Positions 9,437 through 19,762 of a DNA stretch of 37,052 nucleotides are shown piece by piece. The stretch's first letter is position 1. Each line of letters begins with the position of its first letter. This DNA is from Candidatus Theseobacter exili (GTDB lineage Bacteria > Auribacterota > JACPWU01 > Theseobacterales > Theseobacteraceae). Both the position numbers and the translations under genes were made by a program. The stretch spans positions 1 to 37,052 of the forward strand of contig JAVCCS010000092.1 of NCBI GenBank assembly GCA_030765365.1, read 5' to 3'. The notes beneath the pieces were generated by a model. It made no database searches, had not been told where the DNA came from, and saw only the letters and a program-made list of their open reading frames with translations.

Positions 9437-10593
9437 TATGAGATAGTCTCTCCTTGTCTTAAAAATTTATGCAATGATTCTGCAGCACACACAGCAGCGC
9501 CTTTTCCACCAAGTTTTTTTCTAATTTCTGATAACTCCAATATCACTTTTTCTCTGCGCTTCCGATTTTCAATCAAATCTATAGCTTCTTCAGCAATCTT
9601 TTCAGGACAAGCTTTTCCCTGAAGAAACTCAGGATATACAGATTTTCCTGCAATGATATTTGCCATTGCAATAAATGGTACTTTCACAAGAAACCTCGCA
9701 ATAATCCATGTAAAAGGATTCACCTTGTATACGACCACTGACGGAACCCTTGATAAAGCCGCCTGAACTGTTACAGTCCCTGATGCTAAAAGAGCTATCG
9801 TTGAATTTGCAAGTGTTTCTTCAACTTTACCAGATACAACTTTAGCTCTGAAGCAACGTTTTTTAATTATATCCATTATTATCGGGCGTACTTCATCCGA
9901 AGCACAAGGTATTAAAAATTGCATCTCAGGATTATGACTCATCATTATTTCAGCAGTTTTCACGATCACCGGCAGATTTCTTCTTACTTCACCTTTACGG
10001 CTTCCGGGCAACAAAGAAACTGTAAGTCTATTTTCACTATCCGATGGTCTTTTGTCACATTTCCCTTCTCTCTCTCCTTCATTGCTTTCATCCAAAAGAG
10101 GATGGCCGACAAAGACCGAATCAACTCCATGTTCTTTATAGAAATCAGCTTCAAAAGGGAATATGACCATCATGAGATCAATATCACGTGCAATAGCCTT
10201 AATACGATGCCTCCCCCAGGCCCATACCTGCGGGCTTATATAATACACAACAGGAATCCCCAATTTCTTTGCAACTTTTGCTATTCGCAAATTAAAACCG
10301 GGAAAATCGACCAACATAAGTACATCAGGCCTGTTCTGTTTAAGCATAGCTACCAAACGATTAAAAACACGCTTAAACTTAGGATATTTCTTAAGTACTT
10401 CAAAAAATCCTACAACAGCAATTCCAGTTATATCTTCGTCAATAACAGCGCCTGCCTGAAGCATTTGCTCGCCGCCTATGCCTCTAAAAGAAACGTCGGG
10501 ATCAATCCTTTTCATCGCCATGATCAAACCAGATGCATGGAGATCTCCGGATTTTTCACCGGCAACAACCATAACAGATTTTATTAAGCCCAT
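9436..10593 (-). CDS. lpxB: Lipid-A-disaccharide synthase
   Basis: LpxB joins UDP-2,3-diacylglucosamine and lipid X to form the lipid A disaccharide. The 385-residue protein has the GT19 features: VVAGEKSGDLHASGLI at the N-terminus (GExSGD motif), FRGIGGEQMLQAG, LVDFPGFNLRIAK, YYISPQVWAWGRHRI, VFVGHPLLDE, LLPGSRKGEVRRNLPV, and ALLASGTVTVQAAL near the C-terminus. A small polar insert (about 20 residues, EGEREGKCDKRPSDSENR) precedes LLPGSR. Its ATG overlaps the end of the oxidoreductase gene by 10 bases. Confidence 0.96.
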   Translation of the reverse strand: MGLIKSVMVVAGEKSGDLHASGLIMAMKRIDPDVSFRGIGGEQMLQAGAVIDEDITGIAVVGFFEVLKKYPKFKRVFNRLVAMLKQNRPDVLMLVDFPGFNLRIAKVAKKLGIPVVYYISPQVWAWGRHRIKAIARDIDLMMVIFPFEADFYKEHGVDSVFVGHPLLDESNEGEREGKCDKRPSDSENRLTVSLLPGSRKGEVRRNLPVIVKTAEIMMSHNPEMQFLIPCASDEVRPIIMDIIKKRCFRAKVVSGKVEETLANSTIALLASGTVTVQAALSRVPSVVVYKVNPFTWIIARFLVKVPFIAMANIIAGKSVYPEFLQGKACPEKIAEEAIDLIENRKRREKVILELSEIRKKLGGKGAAVCAAESLHKFLRQGETIS

Positions 10594-11510
10594 AGCCTGT
10601 TCCTGCTTTGTTCTATAATTTGCATAGCTACTTCGAGGGCCCTGGTACCATGTGTAGCAGTAACAAGCGGCTCTTTTTCGTTAACGACACACTCTATGAA
10701 ATGCTGAATTTCGAGAACTATTGGTTCTCCGGGAGCAGAGGGAATTTCTTTATGAAGTATCTTTTCATCTTCTTTCCAATAAATCAATCCGTGACGTTTC
10801 ATATAATCAAGAGATATATACACATCGTCTTTGAAAACCCTGATCTTACGCATATTTTCCGGTGACACCCTGCTGGCAGTTATGTTCGCAACACAACCAT
10901 TGGCAAATTCCAACCTGGCATTTGCAATATCCTCGGTTTTACTTAGCACATTAACTCCAACAGCACGTATCTCCTGAACCTCGGATTTGACTAATTCCAA
11001 GATTATATCGATATCGTGTATCATTAAATCCATTACAACATCGACATCTGTCCCTCTTGGGTTATACATACAAAGCCTGTGACATTCAATAAACTTGGGA
11101 TTTCGCAAATGTTTGTCCAGAGTTTTAAAAGCTGGATTAAACCGCTCAATATGACCTACCTGAAGTATCAAACCCCGTTTCCTGGACGTGCTGGAAATTT
11201 CCTGTGCCTGTTCAAGGGTTTCCATAAAAGGTTTCTCCACAAGAAGATGAACATCCCTTTGAATCAAAGCCCTGGCCACATCATAATGTAATGTTGTAGG
11301 AACGGAAATGCTTGCAACATCAATGGGGCCCGGAACAGCCGCAAGATCTGTGTAAGCTACAGTTCCAAGACGCTCAGCAATCTCGCGAGCCCTCGAAGCA
11401 TCAGTGTCAACTACTCCTGCCAAATGTACTCCTTTAAGCTGACTGTAAACTCTTGCATGCTCTTTACCGAGATGTCCTACACCAACAACAATAGCATTAA
11501 TTTTTTTCAT
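10584..11510 (-). CDS. Gfo/Idh/MocA family NAD(P)-dependent oxidoreductase in the lipid A operon
   Basis: The protein has 308 residues from the ATG at 11508-11510 (MKKINAIVVGVGHLGKEH), with AAAGGTAACGG just upstream; the open frame extends further but without family sequence. A Rossmann nucleotide-binding loop (GVGHLGKEHARVY) is followed by the family EKP motif (LLVEKPFMETLEQA) and a C-terminal substrate domain with VMDLMIHDIDIILEL. It lies between lpxI and lpxB with overlaps on both sides, so it very likely acts on a UDP-sugar lipid A precursor. GnnA, which oxidises UDP-GlcNAc before amination by GnnB, belongs to this family, but no gnnB-like gene is present. The actual reaction is unknown. 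Confidence 0.85.
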   Translation of the reverse strand: MKKINAIVVGVGHLGKEHARVYSQLKGVHLAGVVDTDASRAREIAERLGTVAYTDLAAVPGPIDVASISVPTTLHYDVARALIQRDVHLLVEKPFMETLEQAQEISSTSRKRGLILQVGHIERFNPAFKTLDKHLRNPKFIECHRLCMYNPRGTDVDVVMDLMIHDIDIILELVKSEVQEIRAVGVNVLSKTEDIANARLEFANGCVANITASRVSPENMRKIRVFKDDVYISLDYMKRHGLIYWKEDEKILHKEIPSAPGEPIVLEIQHFIECVVNEKEPLVTATHGTRALEVAMQIIEQSRNRLWA

Positions 11511-12336
11511 TTCCGTTACCTTTATATGTCTGAGCAACAATACAAAGCCCTTCCTGATTAGCACGATCTAAAACTTCATTTTTATCAAGAAAAAGGGTCA
11601 TATCGGCTTCAACAGCTAGTACTGCTGCTTTTGTTGACTTAAGAATATCAATAGTATCGATTCCGATAATCGGCACATCAAAACGCATATTCTGATCAGG
11701 TTTTGCTACTTTAACGACAACTATCCGTTCTCTACCTATCTTTGCAGCTCTTCTGATGGCTTCATCAGTTCCCTCTACAGCTTCAACTGCAAGAACAACA
11801 CCGTTTTTTACAATAACTGTCTGACCAATATCCATTCCAGCAATACCCTTGGCCATTTCCAAACCAAACAAAATATCATTTTTTTGCTGTTTATTTGGTT
11901 TTTTACGGGTTAAAACGCCTGATTGTGGCATTGAATTTTTCATGTATTTTGTAGAATCAACCAGGCTAATGCCTTCCTTTTGCAGTTCTTCGGCAATTGC
12001 TCCTAGAACCGTATCGGCATTTCTGTTTTTTAATCGTCCAAGCAGTTTTACACTACGCCAATCCAGCTTCAGATTCTTCAACATCAGAGTAGGCGGAATC
12101 TGACCAGCCATCACCACTTCATTTATACCTTCTGATTTAAAAAAACGTATCAGTCGATTCAATTGGCCAATACTAAACCATTCGATACGATCTACCAGTT
12201 TAGCAAGTTCCGAATCGGTAATATCATGAAATGCGGCGGCTGCTATGTAGTCAACCCCTTCCTCCTTTGCAGCTTTAGCAAAATAAAGCGGAAAAGTTCG
12301 GTTTCCTGAAATCAAACCGACTTTCAAAAGACTCAT
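11497..12336 (-). CDS. lpxI: UDP-2,3-diacylglucosamine pyrophosphatase LpxI
   Basis: This 279-residue protein matches the LpxI (formerly DUF1009) family, which hydrolyses UDP-2,3-diacylglucosamine to lipid X and UMP, replacing LpxH. Visible features are KVGLISGNRTFPLYFAKAAK at the N-terminus, DRIEWFSIGQLNRLIRFFK, GINEVVMAGQIPPT, ADTVLGAIAEELQKEGI, and the C-terminal domain with GMDIGQTVIVKNGVVLAVEA, EGTDEAI, VVKVAKPDQNMRFDVPIIG. Position between lpxA and lpxB agrees. It overlaps lpxA by four bases and the next gene by 14. Confidence 0.95.
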   Translation of the reverse strand: MSLLKVGLISGNRTFPLYFAKAAKEEGVDYIAAAAFHDITDSELAKLVDRIEWFSIGQLNRLIRFFKSEGINEVVMAGQIPPTLMLKNLKLDWRSVKLLGRLKNRNADTVLGAIAEELQKEGISLVDSTKYMKNSMPQSGVLTRKKPNKQQKNDILFGLEMAKGIAGMDIGQTVIVKNGVVLAVEAVEGTDEAIRRAAKIGRERIVVVKVAKPDQNMRFDVPIIGIDTIDILKSTKAAVLAVEADMTLFLDKNEVLDRANQEGLCIVAQTYKGNGNEKN

Positions 12337-13118
12337 CGAGAGATTCCCCTTTGGGATCCAAGAATAAAGTTTAATAAATGCTCGATTTCAGCACTGGAGG
12401 GAATCTCTTTGCGTACAATTTCAATTGCGTTGGAGATTGCATGCTTCGAATGGAATAATATCTTGAAAGCTTTCTTAATATCTTTACGTATTTCCATGGG
12501 AATGCCATTACGCTTCATGCCAATAGCGTTGATCGATTTCACCTTTACAGGATGTCCGTCAACCATAGAAAAGGGCGGAACGTCCTGCACTACTTTTGAA
12601 CAACCACCAATTATCGAAAAAGTTCCTACTCTGCAAAACTGATGAACTGCGCTTAATCCACCTAAAACAGCCCTGTCTTCGATTACAACATGTCCGGCCA
12701 ATGTCGCAGCATTAGCCATTATCACATAATCTCCAACCTCACAATTATGAGCGACATGGCAGTAAGCCATTAATAAACAATTTTCTCCAACACAAGTTTC
12801 AGTTCCTTCAGAAGTACCACGATTTATTGTTACGCATTCCCGGACAACAGTATTACTGCCAATACTTACTAAGCTCTTCTCCCCCTTATATTTGAGGTCT
12901 TGAGAATCCGTTCCAATTGAGGCGCCTGAATAGATTTTTGTATTTTTCCCCAACTCAACATCTTTGCATATATATACATGGGGTCCCAGATATGAACCTT
13001 TACCAATAGTCACACCTGGACCAATAACGGTATATGGCCCAATATGAACATTATCTTCTATCCTGGCACTAGCATCGATAACTGCAGTTGGATGTATCAT
13101 TTTTTCGCTAAAACTCAT
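12333..13118 (-). CDS. lpxA: Acyl-ACP--UDP-N-acetylglucosamine O-acyltransferase
   Basis: LpxA transfers a 3-hydroxyacyl chain from ACP to UDP-GlcNAc, the first lipid A step. The 261 residues show the left-handed beta-helix hexapeptide pattern from [13 protein letters not shown] on, the NRGT block ([13 protein letters not shown]), and the catalytic histidine in [18 protein letters not shown]. The C-terminal helical part contains [11 protein letters not shown]. It overlaps fabZ (upstream) and lpxI (downstream) by ATGA, suggesting tight translational coupling. Confidence 0.97.
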   Translation of the reverse strand: MSFSEKMIHPTAVIDASARIEDNVHIGPYTVIGPGVTIGKGSYLGPHVYICKDVELGKNTKIYSGASIGTDSQDLKYKGEKSLVSIGSNTVVRECVTINRGTSEGTETCVGENCLLMAYCHVAHNCEVGDYVIMANAATLAGHVVIEDRAVLGGLSAVHQFCRVGTFSIIGGCSKVVQDVPPFSMVDGHPVKVKSINAIGMKRNGIPMEIRKDIKKAFKILFHSKHAISNAIEIVRKEIPSSAEIEHLLNFILGSQRGISR

Positions 13119-13567
13119 TTTTTTTCCTTCGATACCAGAGAAAACATCAGGTCTGCTTCTGTAACCAAAATACCATCTACGAAAGCCTGTCCTTTAACTG
13201 AACCTGTACGACCTCTAAGTTTTGTCACCTCAATTTCAAGTCTAAGCTGATCACCCGGCACTACAGGTTTTCTAAATTTTACGTTGTTAATAGACATGAA
13301 ATAAGCCAACTTTTCCGGTTGATCCTTAAGCATCATGACGCCGCCAACCTGTGCCATAGCTTCAAGGATTAAAACTCCGGGCATTATTGGATGCCCTGGG
13401 AAATGGCCATTAAAAAAGTCCTCGTTTGCAGTTACATTCTTGATTCCTACAGCTCGCTTTTCATCCTCCAGTTCAATAATGCGGTCAACCAAAAGGAATG
13501 GATAGCGGTGTGGCAAAACCTTTTGTATGTCAACTACGTCCATTAATACATTCTGCTTTTCAATCAT
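13115..13567 (-). CDS. fabZ: 3-hydroxyacyl-ACP dehydratase FabZ
   Basis: This 150-residue hot-dog-fold enzyme dehydrates 3-hydroxyacyl-ACP, competing with LpxA and LpxD for the same acyl-ACP pool. The active-site regions [13 protein letters not shown] and [23 protein letters not shown] are complete. It is a separate gene here, whereas in Bacteroidetes and some other groups it is fused to lpxC, the gene immediately upstream. Start at 13567; an internal ATG (MDVVDIQKV) eight codons later would also serve. Confidence 0.96.
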   Translation of the reverse strand: MIEKQNVLMDVVDIQKVLPHRYPFLLVDRIIELEDEKRAVGIKNVTANEDFFNGHFPGHPIMPGVLILEAMAQVGGVMMLKDQPEKLAYFMSINNVKFRKPVVPGDQLRLEIEVTKLRGRTGSVKGQAFVDGILVTEADLMFSLVSKEKK

Positions 13568-13582
13568 AGCATGTCTCCTTAA

Positions 13583-14422
13583 TTATCGGCAATATTGGGA
13601 CTCTATTTCTTTTGCAAGTTTTACATTCATATCATGTCCAGATTTTATTGCAATGATATGACATTTGACAAATGACCCTAAAAGAAACATGTCTCCCATA
13701 ATATCGAGAATTTTATGCCTTACACACTCATCATCAAAGCGAAGTCTTTCTTTACTGAGAATAGCCTCATCTAAAATTACTACAGCATTATCCAGGCTGC
13801 CTCCTTTGATAAGTTCGCGTTTCATCAAATCTTCTACTTCATCATAAAAGCCAAAAGTTCTTGATGGAGCAATCTCCTTTTCAAAAGTATCCTGTGTTAT
13901 TACAAAACTCTGATACTGATCTTTCAGGAAAGTGTTTTTATACGAGAGAACGAATGAAACCTGGAAAACATCACAGGGCAAAGCAACAAGACTTACAGAA
14001 TTTTCCTGAATCCACAGCGGACTTGTAAGTGTTACTATTTTCTTTGGACTCAAATACTCCTGAATACCAGCAGCTTTGATCATGTCAACAAAAGGCAAAG
14101 AACTTCCATCACCAACAGGAGGTTCACTTGCATTCATTTCAATAATCAGGTTATCAATTCCAAATCCTGTCAATGAAGCCAATACATGTTCAACTGTATG
14201 AACTTTTATTTTGTTTTCACTGATAGTTGTTCCCCTGGCAACACTCACTACGTTTTCCAGACAAGGCGTTACTGAAGGAGATCCTTCAATATCAATTCTA
14301 ACAAATTTTACACCTGAGTTTTCCGGAGCTGGACGAAATGTAATTTTCGCCTTGTCTCCAGTATGAAGGGCGAAACCCTCGTATGTAACCGCCTTTTTAA
14401 TCGTTCTCTGATTGTCTATCAT
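13583..14422 (-). CDS. lpxC: UDP-3-O-acyl-N-acetylglucosamine deacetylase
   Basis: LpxC is the zinc deacetylase that commits UDP-GlcNAc to lipid A. The start chosen is the ATG at 14420-14422 ([20 protein letters not shown]), with GGAG/GGAAG upstream and a 26-base overlap with lpxD; the frame also extends to a TTG at 14452. Length is 279 residues. Zinc-ligand and catalytic blocks are present: [61 protein letters not shown] with its His and Asp, and [10 protein letters not shown] with the catalytic-site His. Confidence 0.97.
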   Translation of the reverse strand: MIDNQRTIKKAVTYEGFALHTGDKAKITFRPAPENSGVKFVRIDIEGSPSVTPCLENVVSVARGTTISENKIKVHTVEHVLASLTGFGIDNLIIEMNASEPPVGDGSSLPFVDMIKAAGIQEYLSPKKIVTLTSPLWIQENSVSLVALPCDVFQVSFVLSYKNTFLKDQYQSFVITQDTFEKEIAPSRTFGFYDEVEDLMKRELIKGGSLDNAVVILDEAILSKERLRFDDECVRHKILDIMGDMFLLGSFVKCHIIAIKSGHDMNVKLAKEIESQYCR

Positions 14423-15458
14423 CTTCCAGGAGACTCCTGACTTTTTTTTCAAGTTCTTTTACACGCTTACTCAATTCGGGCATTCTCTGTAATTGAGCAT
14501 ATTGTCTTTTCCATTTTCTAATTGGGACCGCCGGATATCCAAACATAGTTTCACCCGATTTTATGTTCTTACTGACACCGCTTTTAGCTGCAACAATTGC
14601 CCCATCTCCAATTTCTATATGTCCAACAATACCAACTTGGCCTGCAAGTATTACATTCTTTCCAATTCTTGTACTTCCTGATATTCCAACCTGGGCAACA
14701 ATAATAGAATCGGCTCCAATCGTTACATTATGAGCAATTTGAACAAGGTTATCAATTTTTGAGCCCCTGCCTATGGTTGTTTTATTAAAACGAGCCCTGT
14801 CAATTGACACATTTGAGCCTATTTCAACATCATCCCCGATATCAACAATACCAACCTGTGGTATTTTCTTATGCTTACCTTTATTATCAGTCACATACCC
14901 GAATCCATCACTGCCTATTACGGTTCCACTATGAATGATGACATTGTTGCCAACTAAAGTATCGCAAAGAATTGTCACATTCGGATAAATAAGACAACCC
15001 TTGCCAATTTTAACATTATGTCCCAAATAGGATCCTGCACAAACTTTTGCACCTGAACCAATACTCACTCTCTCCTCAATTACCACGTTAGGACCTACAG
15101 CAACATCATCTGCCAGTTCTACTGTTTTATGAATAACTGAAGTAGGATGAATCCCTTCCAAAAGAAAAGCTTTCTGTAAGCTAAAAAGCTCCACAACCTT
15201 AGCAAATGCAATTGAAGGGTCCTCACAGTAAATCACAGATATTGCATCTGGCGGTTCTATTCCTTCCGGTAACAGAACCGCAGATGCATCTGTTTCACTA
15301 AGAAGAGATTCGTAACGGGTATTGGCAAGAAAAGTAATTTCGCCTTTTTGTGCCTCTCGGATCCCGGAAACACCCCTAATAGAAGTTTCTGCTTCACCAA
15401 CAAGCTGTCCACCAACTACCTGGGCAATTTCCGCAAGCGTTCTTTTCACGGAAAACAT
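14397..15458 (-). CDS. lpxD: UDP-3-O-acylglucosamine N-acyltransferase
   Basis: LpxD adds the second 3-hydroxyacyl chain to the deacetylated sugar nucleotide. The protein has 353 residues. The N-terminal uridine-binding domain ([33 protein letters not shown]) is followed by the beta-helix with [57 protein letters not shown] and the catalytic His in [12 protein letters not shown]. The start has GGGGAGAA immediately upstream. It follows ompH, the usual neighbour. Confidence 0.97.
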   Translation of the reverse strand: MFSVKRTLAEIAQVVGGQLVGEAETSIRGVSGIREAQKGEITFLANTRYESLLSETDASAVLLPEGIEPPDAISVIYCEDPSIAFAKVVELFSLQKAFLLEGIHPTSVIHKTVELADDVAVGPNVVIEERVSIGSGAKVCAGSYLGHNVKIGKGCLIYPNVTILCDTLVGNNVIIHSGTVIGSDGFGYVTDNKGKHKKIPQVGIVDIGDDVEIGSNVSIDRARFNKTTIGRGSKIDNLVQIAHNVTIGADSIIVAQVGISGSTRIGKNVILAGQVGIVGHIEIGDGAIVAAKSGVSKNIKSGETMFGYPAVPIRKWKRQYAQLQRMPELSKRVKELEKKVRSLLEDDRQSEND

Positions 15459-15474
15459 TTCTCCCCACCTGTTA

Positions 15475-16005
15475 CTATTTTTTATCTTTTTCAGAATACT
15501 GCTTGTTAAGCACCTTTATTATTTCATCAGTCAAATCGTAAGAATCGACTTTATAAAGCAATGCTTTTTCATTAAAAATGAATGTGTAGCCATTCTTCTT
15601 GCCGTATTCTTCAATGATAATCCTAATATTGTCAAATATTTCACGAAGCAATTTATCTCTTTCATTACGAAGTTCTGTACGAATTTGCTGATCAAAATCT
15701 TTAAGATCTTTTATCTTATCATCAATCACAAGCTGCTTTTCCTGACTTGCGGATTCACTTAAAAGCTCACCTTCCTCTTTAAGGCGCTTAATTTCAGAAA
15801 CCATTGTGTCTCTTTCTTGTGCCTTCTGGCGTCCTGATTCCTTCAGTTTTGAATCTTCAGATTTTGTATATTCGTATTCATTGAATACTTTTTCAACATC
15901 TACATAACCCATTTTAGTCTCAGCACCAATTACAGATTTTCCTGCAGCAAGACAAATAACACATGTAAAAACCACAACCAAAATACAACTAACCTTCTTA
16001 ACCAT
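15475..16005 (-). CDS. Periplasmic OmpH/Skp-like chaperone
   Basis: This 176-residue protein has a signal peptide ([20 protein letters not shown]) and then a start of Skp type, [19 protein letters not shown] long charged coiled coil (about residues 45-125, with [13 protein letters not shown] and [16 protein letters not shown]) leads to the C-terminal [18 protein letters not shown], typical of OmpH. Skp holds unfolded outer-membrane proteins in the periplasm for delivery to BamA, which is the gene just upstream. Confidence 0.92.
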   Translation of the reverse strand: MVKKVSCILVVVFTCVICLAAGKSVIGAETKMGYVDVEKVFNEYEYTKSEDSKLKESGRQKAQERDTMVSEIKRLKEEGELLSESASQEKQLVIDDKIKDLKDFDQQIRTELRNERDKLLREIFDNIRIIIEEYGKKNGYTFIFNEKALLYKVDSYDLTDEIIKVLNKQYSEKDKK

Positions 16006-16043
16006 TTCATTCCTCCTTGTTAATTACTGCTTTAATTAAAATA

Positions 16044-18344
16044 TTAAAATGAATAGCCTACATTAAAATGAAATCTTTCATTATAATCAACAAATTCGTC
16101 CTTTTTTATTGGATAACCCATATCTAAACGTATAGGACCAATTGGAAGATCTAACCTTACACCAAATCCAGCACCGCTTTTTAAGTCGTCTAAAGCAAAA
16201 TCATCAAACTCTCTCCATACATTTCCTGTATCATAAAATACAGCCCCACGTACTTTTGTGATAATTGGAAATGTAATTTCAGAACTTCCTACAACCATTA
16301 ACCTACCACCGATAGGTTCTCCAAATTCATCTTTAGGGCCAACATCCCTATATTTAAAACCACGCAATGTGTTGGCACCACCCAGAAAGTACCTTTCAAA
16401 TATAGGTACTCTATCAGAATCACCATAATTATTCACATAACCACCCTGTAAACTTAATCTTAGGATCAGGTTGAGAGGTAATCCAATATACAGACTGTTC
16501 TTTGAATATAATTTATAAAAATCCCTGTCAGCGCCAAAAATTCCGCCAGCAAGTTCAGCACTAACATTGTTCAACATTCCCCTTGAAGGAACGAAAATAT
16601 GGTTTCTTGTATCTCTAGTAAAGCCAATCGTCATACTGCTTACTGTGTTGCGTCCTTCTTCAATTTTAATCTCATCGGATGCATCTTCAGAAACGTTATA
16701 AATTTCGGTTTCTTCTAGTTTATACATCAAATCACCACGCAGGAACTCAGCGATTCTCCAACCCAAACGCACATCGCCGCCTGTTCTTTTTTCATTATAT
16801 ACATCACTCAAGTATTCACTTTGTCTTCTAAAGAGATCAAAACCAAATGAAAGAGGTTTTTCTAAAAACCAGGGTTCAGTCCATGACAAAATAAAATCCT
16901 GCCGTTCTTTACCAAACTGTGTACGAAAACGCAGTTTTTGTCCATCTCCTGTAAAAGTAGGGAAATTTTTCCAATCAAAATTCTTCTGCGTAATTTCAAC
17001 AAATCCAATCAATTTATCAATAGAACTAAACCCAACACCAAAACCGAGTTCCCCAGTTTTGCCTTCTTCAACCTCAATTACCAAATCTTTTTTATCAACC
17101 TCCTCGGTTGGTTCAATATCAATATACACTGACTGGAAAAAACCAAGATTTAACAGACGCTCCTGGCTTCTCTGAACTCTTACACCATCACAAATATCTC
17201 CAGGCTCCAATTTCAGCTCTCTACGAATCACCACGCTGCGTGTCTTTGTATTTCCTTCAACACGAATCTCATTAACATAGGAAATATCTCCTTCTGTTAT
17301 CTGAAACTTGATATTCATAGCTTCAGATGAAGTATCAAGATATGTCTCAACTCTTACTCTGACGTCAATATATCCTTTAGCGTAATAATATCTTTTTATA
17401 TACGATTGAGCCCTTCGCAAACTATCCGGTGTAAATATTTTTCCAGTCTGAAGCCCAACACCCTTCATTATATCAACTGAAGGAAAAGTCTCATTCCCGG
17501 AAATCGAGGTTTCTCCAACATAATACCTTTTGCCTTCATCAACTGTAATAGTAATGAATATTTTGCGTCCGTCATCAGACAGTTCTGTTTTAATATCCTC
17601 AACTTTCACATCAAGAAACCCATACATACGGAAATATTCTCGAACTCTGTCTGTGTCTTTATCAAATTCATATGGATTGAATTTTCCTGAAGAAAATAAA
17701 GTGGATTTTTTGGTTTTCATTATTTTAAGAAGCGATTTGGCTTTAATTGATTTGTTGCCAATAAAAGAAATCTTCTTAACTTTAGCACGCTGATTTTCTT
17801 TCACAGAAAATAGAACAATGGCATCTCCATGCGCCACATCCATACTTATTTTGTAATCTACTTCTGCTTTGTAATACCCTTTTTCTCTATAATATTGAAG
17901 AAGTGCTTCACGATCTTTCTGAACTTGAGATTCGCTAAGAATTTTACCAACCGCAGACTCAACTTTCTTCAGTAGTTTTTTATCTTTCAGCGCATGATTT
18001 CCTTCAACAAGGATCTCTTTTACAACCGGGTTCTCGGCAACTAATATTGTAAGAATTACTCCATCGTAAGTCTCTTCCATATCAATACTAATATTTGAGA
18101 AAAAGCCAAGCTTATACAACCGTTTGATATCTTCATTAAGATCTCGCGGTTTTAATGGACTTCCTACTTTAGTTTTGATTTTTGCAAGGATTACATTGCT
18201 GCTGACTGTTTGGTTACCTTGAATCTGAATATCTTTGACAACAGTTCCTTCCAAATCGGCAAATGAATATGAGATCGGGAATCCTGCTCCCATAACCAAG
18301 AATACTGCTAACAACCACAACACCGCTTTTTTACATATATCCAT
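16044..18344 (-). CDS. bamA: Outer membrane protein assembly factor BamA
   Basis: At 766 residues this has normal BamA length. A signal peptide (AVLWLLAVFLVMGAG) is followed by five POTRA repeats, each recognisable by an IxGN-like start such as DIQIQGNQTVSSNVI, VEGNHALKDKKL, FIGNKSIKAKSL, ISGNETFPSVDI and VEGNTKTRSVVI. The 16-strand barrel starts near GELGFGVGFSSID. The conserved lid motif is LRGFKYRDVGPKD, and the chain ends in aromatic Phe (FHFNVGYSF), the outer-membrane signal. BamA folds beta-barrel proteins into the outer membrane. GGGGAGGAATAATAGT precedes its ATG, 26 bases after dnaB ends. Confidence 0.97.
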   Translation of the reverse strand: MDICKKAVLWLLAVFLVMGAGFPISYSFADLEGTVVKDIQIQGNQTVSSNVILAKIKTKVGSPLKPRDLNEDIKRLYKLGFFSNISIDMEETYDGVILTILVAENPVVKEILVEGNHALKDKKLLKKVESAVGKILSESQVQKDREALLQYYREKGYYKAEVDYKISMDVAHGDAIVLFSVKENQRAKVKKISFIGNKSIKAKSLLKIMKTKKSTLFSSGKFNPYEFDKDTDRVREYFRMYGFLDVKVEDIKTELSDDGRKIFITITVDEGKRYYVGETSISGNETFPSVDIMKGVGLQTGKIFTPDSLRRAQSYIKRYYYAKGYIDVRVRVETYLDTSSEAMNIKFQITEGDISYVNEIRVEGNTKTRSVVIRRELKLEPGDICDGVRVQRSQERLLNLGFFQSVYIDIEPTEEVDKKDLVIEVEEGKTGELGFGVGFSSIDKLIGFVEITQKNFDWKNFPTFTGDGQKLRFRTQFGKERQDFILSWTEPWFLEKPLSFGFDLFRRQSEYLSDVYNEKRTGGDVRLGWRIAEFLRGDLMYKLEETEIYNVSEDASDEIKIEEGRNTVSSMTIGFTRDTRNHIFVPSRGMLNNVSAELAGGIFGADRDFYKLYSKNSLYIGLPLNLILRLSLQGGYVNNYGDSDRVPIFERYFLGGANTLRGFKYRDVGPKDEFGEPIGGRLMVVGSSEITFPIITKVRGAVFYDTGNVWREFDDFALDDLKSGAGFGVRLDLPIGPIRLDMGYPIKKDEFVDYNERFHFNVGYSF

Positions 18345-18370
18345 ACTATTATTCCTCCCCGTATATGCCG

Positions 18371-19762
18371 CTAATCTTCAATTTCCTCTTGATATGATAA
18401 ATCGTTAAAACGTGTATATTCCTTCTGAAACTGCAATTTAAAAGAACCGACAGGTCCGTTTCTCTGCTTTGCAATTATAATATCCGCTTCGCCTGGATCA
18501 GCATTTTCATCATAATATGCTTTTCTCAACATTAATACAACTACATCAGCATCTTGTTCAATTGCGCCTGATTCCCTTAAGTCTGACAATTGCGGTCGGT
18601 GTTCCGGACGCTGCTCTGGTCCCCGATTAAGCTGGGAAAGAACAATAATTGGCACCTTCAGCTCGCGCGCAAGGGCTTTTAACGACCTTGATATCTCGGA
18701 AATTTCCTGTTGTCTATTCTCGGTACGAGATGTACTCCGTCCTTCCAGGAGCTGAAGATAGTCAACTATAATCAATCCAATTTTATGGTGCTCTTTTAAA
18801 CGCCTGGCTTTTGCTCTAAGTTCCAAAGCTGACAAGCTTGGAGTGTCATCCACAAACAATGACGCTCCACTAAGAACATTTGCAGTACGTACAAGTTTTT
18901 TCCAATCGCTCTGGGAAAGAATGCCTCGACGAACACCCTGAAGATTAACCATTCCGTGTGCACACAAAAGGCGCTGGACTAATTGCTCTTTAGACATTTC
19001 TAAACTAAAAATCGCGACAGGAAGTTTTTCCTTAACTCCAGCATGAAGAGCAATATTTAAAGCAAGAGACGTTTTACCCATTGAAGGCCGGGCTGCAATT
19101 ACAATTAAATCTGAAGGTTGCAATCCTGAAGTTTTTTCATCAAAAATGGAAAAGCCTGTAGAAACACCCGTTAAAGCGCCTTTCTTCTGATGAACATTGT
19201 CTATAATTTCAATGCCCTCTTTTACAAGTTCCTTGAAAGGACGTATACCAGCTTTTTCAAGTTTCTTTTCCTGAATTCTAAAAACCTGCTGCTCAGAATA
19301 ATCAATAAGATCACTCACATTTTCAGTATCTGAATAACACCTATTAATTATTCCATCAGAAGCATGAATTAATTCTCTCAGAAGAGCCTTTTCACGAACA
19401 ACTTCAATGTAATAATCAATATTCGCAGCTGAAGGAACCGCATCGAACACTTCTGTAACGACCTGAACACCACCAACATCCTCCAACTGTTTTTCCTTGC
19501 GAAGACGTTCTGTTACCGAAAGAAGATCTATTGGTTTTTTTTCATCACACAATTCAACAATTGTTTTAAAAAGAATTCTGTATGGATCAAAATAAAAAGA
19601 ATCCTGGGACAAATGCTCTATCGCACTGCCTATAGCATCTTTATCCAAAAGCATTGAGCCTATTACATACCGCTCAGCATTTGGATTCTGTGGCAAAACC
19701 CTGCTTAAATTCGATTCTGCCGCAGTCCTTCTGCTATGTTCTATCACTCTTTGACTACCCAT
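18371..19762 (-). CDS. dnaB: Replicative DNA helicase DnaB
   Basis: DnaB is the hexameric helicase that unwinds DNA ahead of the replisome. The 463 residues show the N-terminal domain (VLPQNPNAERYVIGSMLLD), and the RecA-like domain with Walker A AARPSMGKTSLALNIA near residue 223, SLEMSKEQLVQRLLCA, LIIVDYLQLLEG (Walker B), and VVLSQLNRGPEQR with LSDLRESGAIEQDADVV. No intein is visible, although dnaB is a common intein site. Its ATG overlaps rplI by 19 bases, matching the common rpsF-ssb-rpsR-rplI-dnaB order. Confidence 0.97.
   Translation of the reverse strand: MGSQRVIEHSRRTAAESNLSRVLPQNPNAERYVIGSMLLDKDAIGSAIEHLSQDSFYFDPYRILFKTIVELCDEKKPIDLLSVTERLRKEKQLEDVGGVQVVTEVFDAVPSAANIDYYIEVVREKALLRELIHASDGIINRCYSDTENVSDLIDYSEQQVFRIQEKKLEKAGIRPFKELVKEGIEIIDNVHQKKGALTGVSTGFSIFDEKTSGLQPSDLIVIAARPSMGKTSLALNIALHAGVKEKLPVAIFSLEMSKEQLVQRLLCAHGMVNLQGVRRGILSQSDWKKLVRTANVLSGASLFVDDTPSLSALELRAKARRLKEHHKIGLIIVDYLQLLEGRSTSRTENRQQEISEISRSLKALARELKVPIIVLSQLNRGPEQRPEHRPQLSDLRESGAIEQDADVVVLMLRKAYYDENADPGEADIIIAKQRNGPVGSFKLQFQKEYTRFNDLSYQEEIED

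Noticed and set aside
18371-19762. Possible intein in dnaB
   Set aside because: All helicase motifs are continuous and the 463-residue length is normal.
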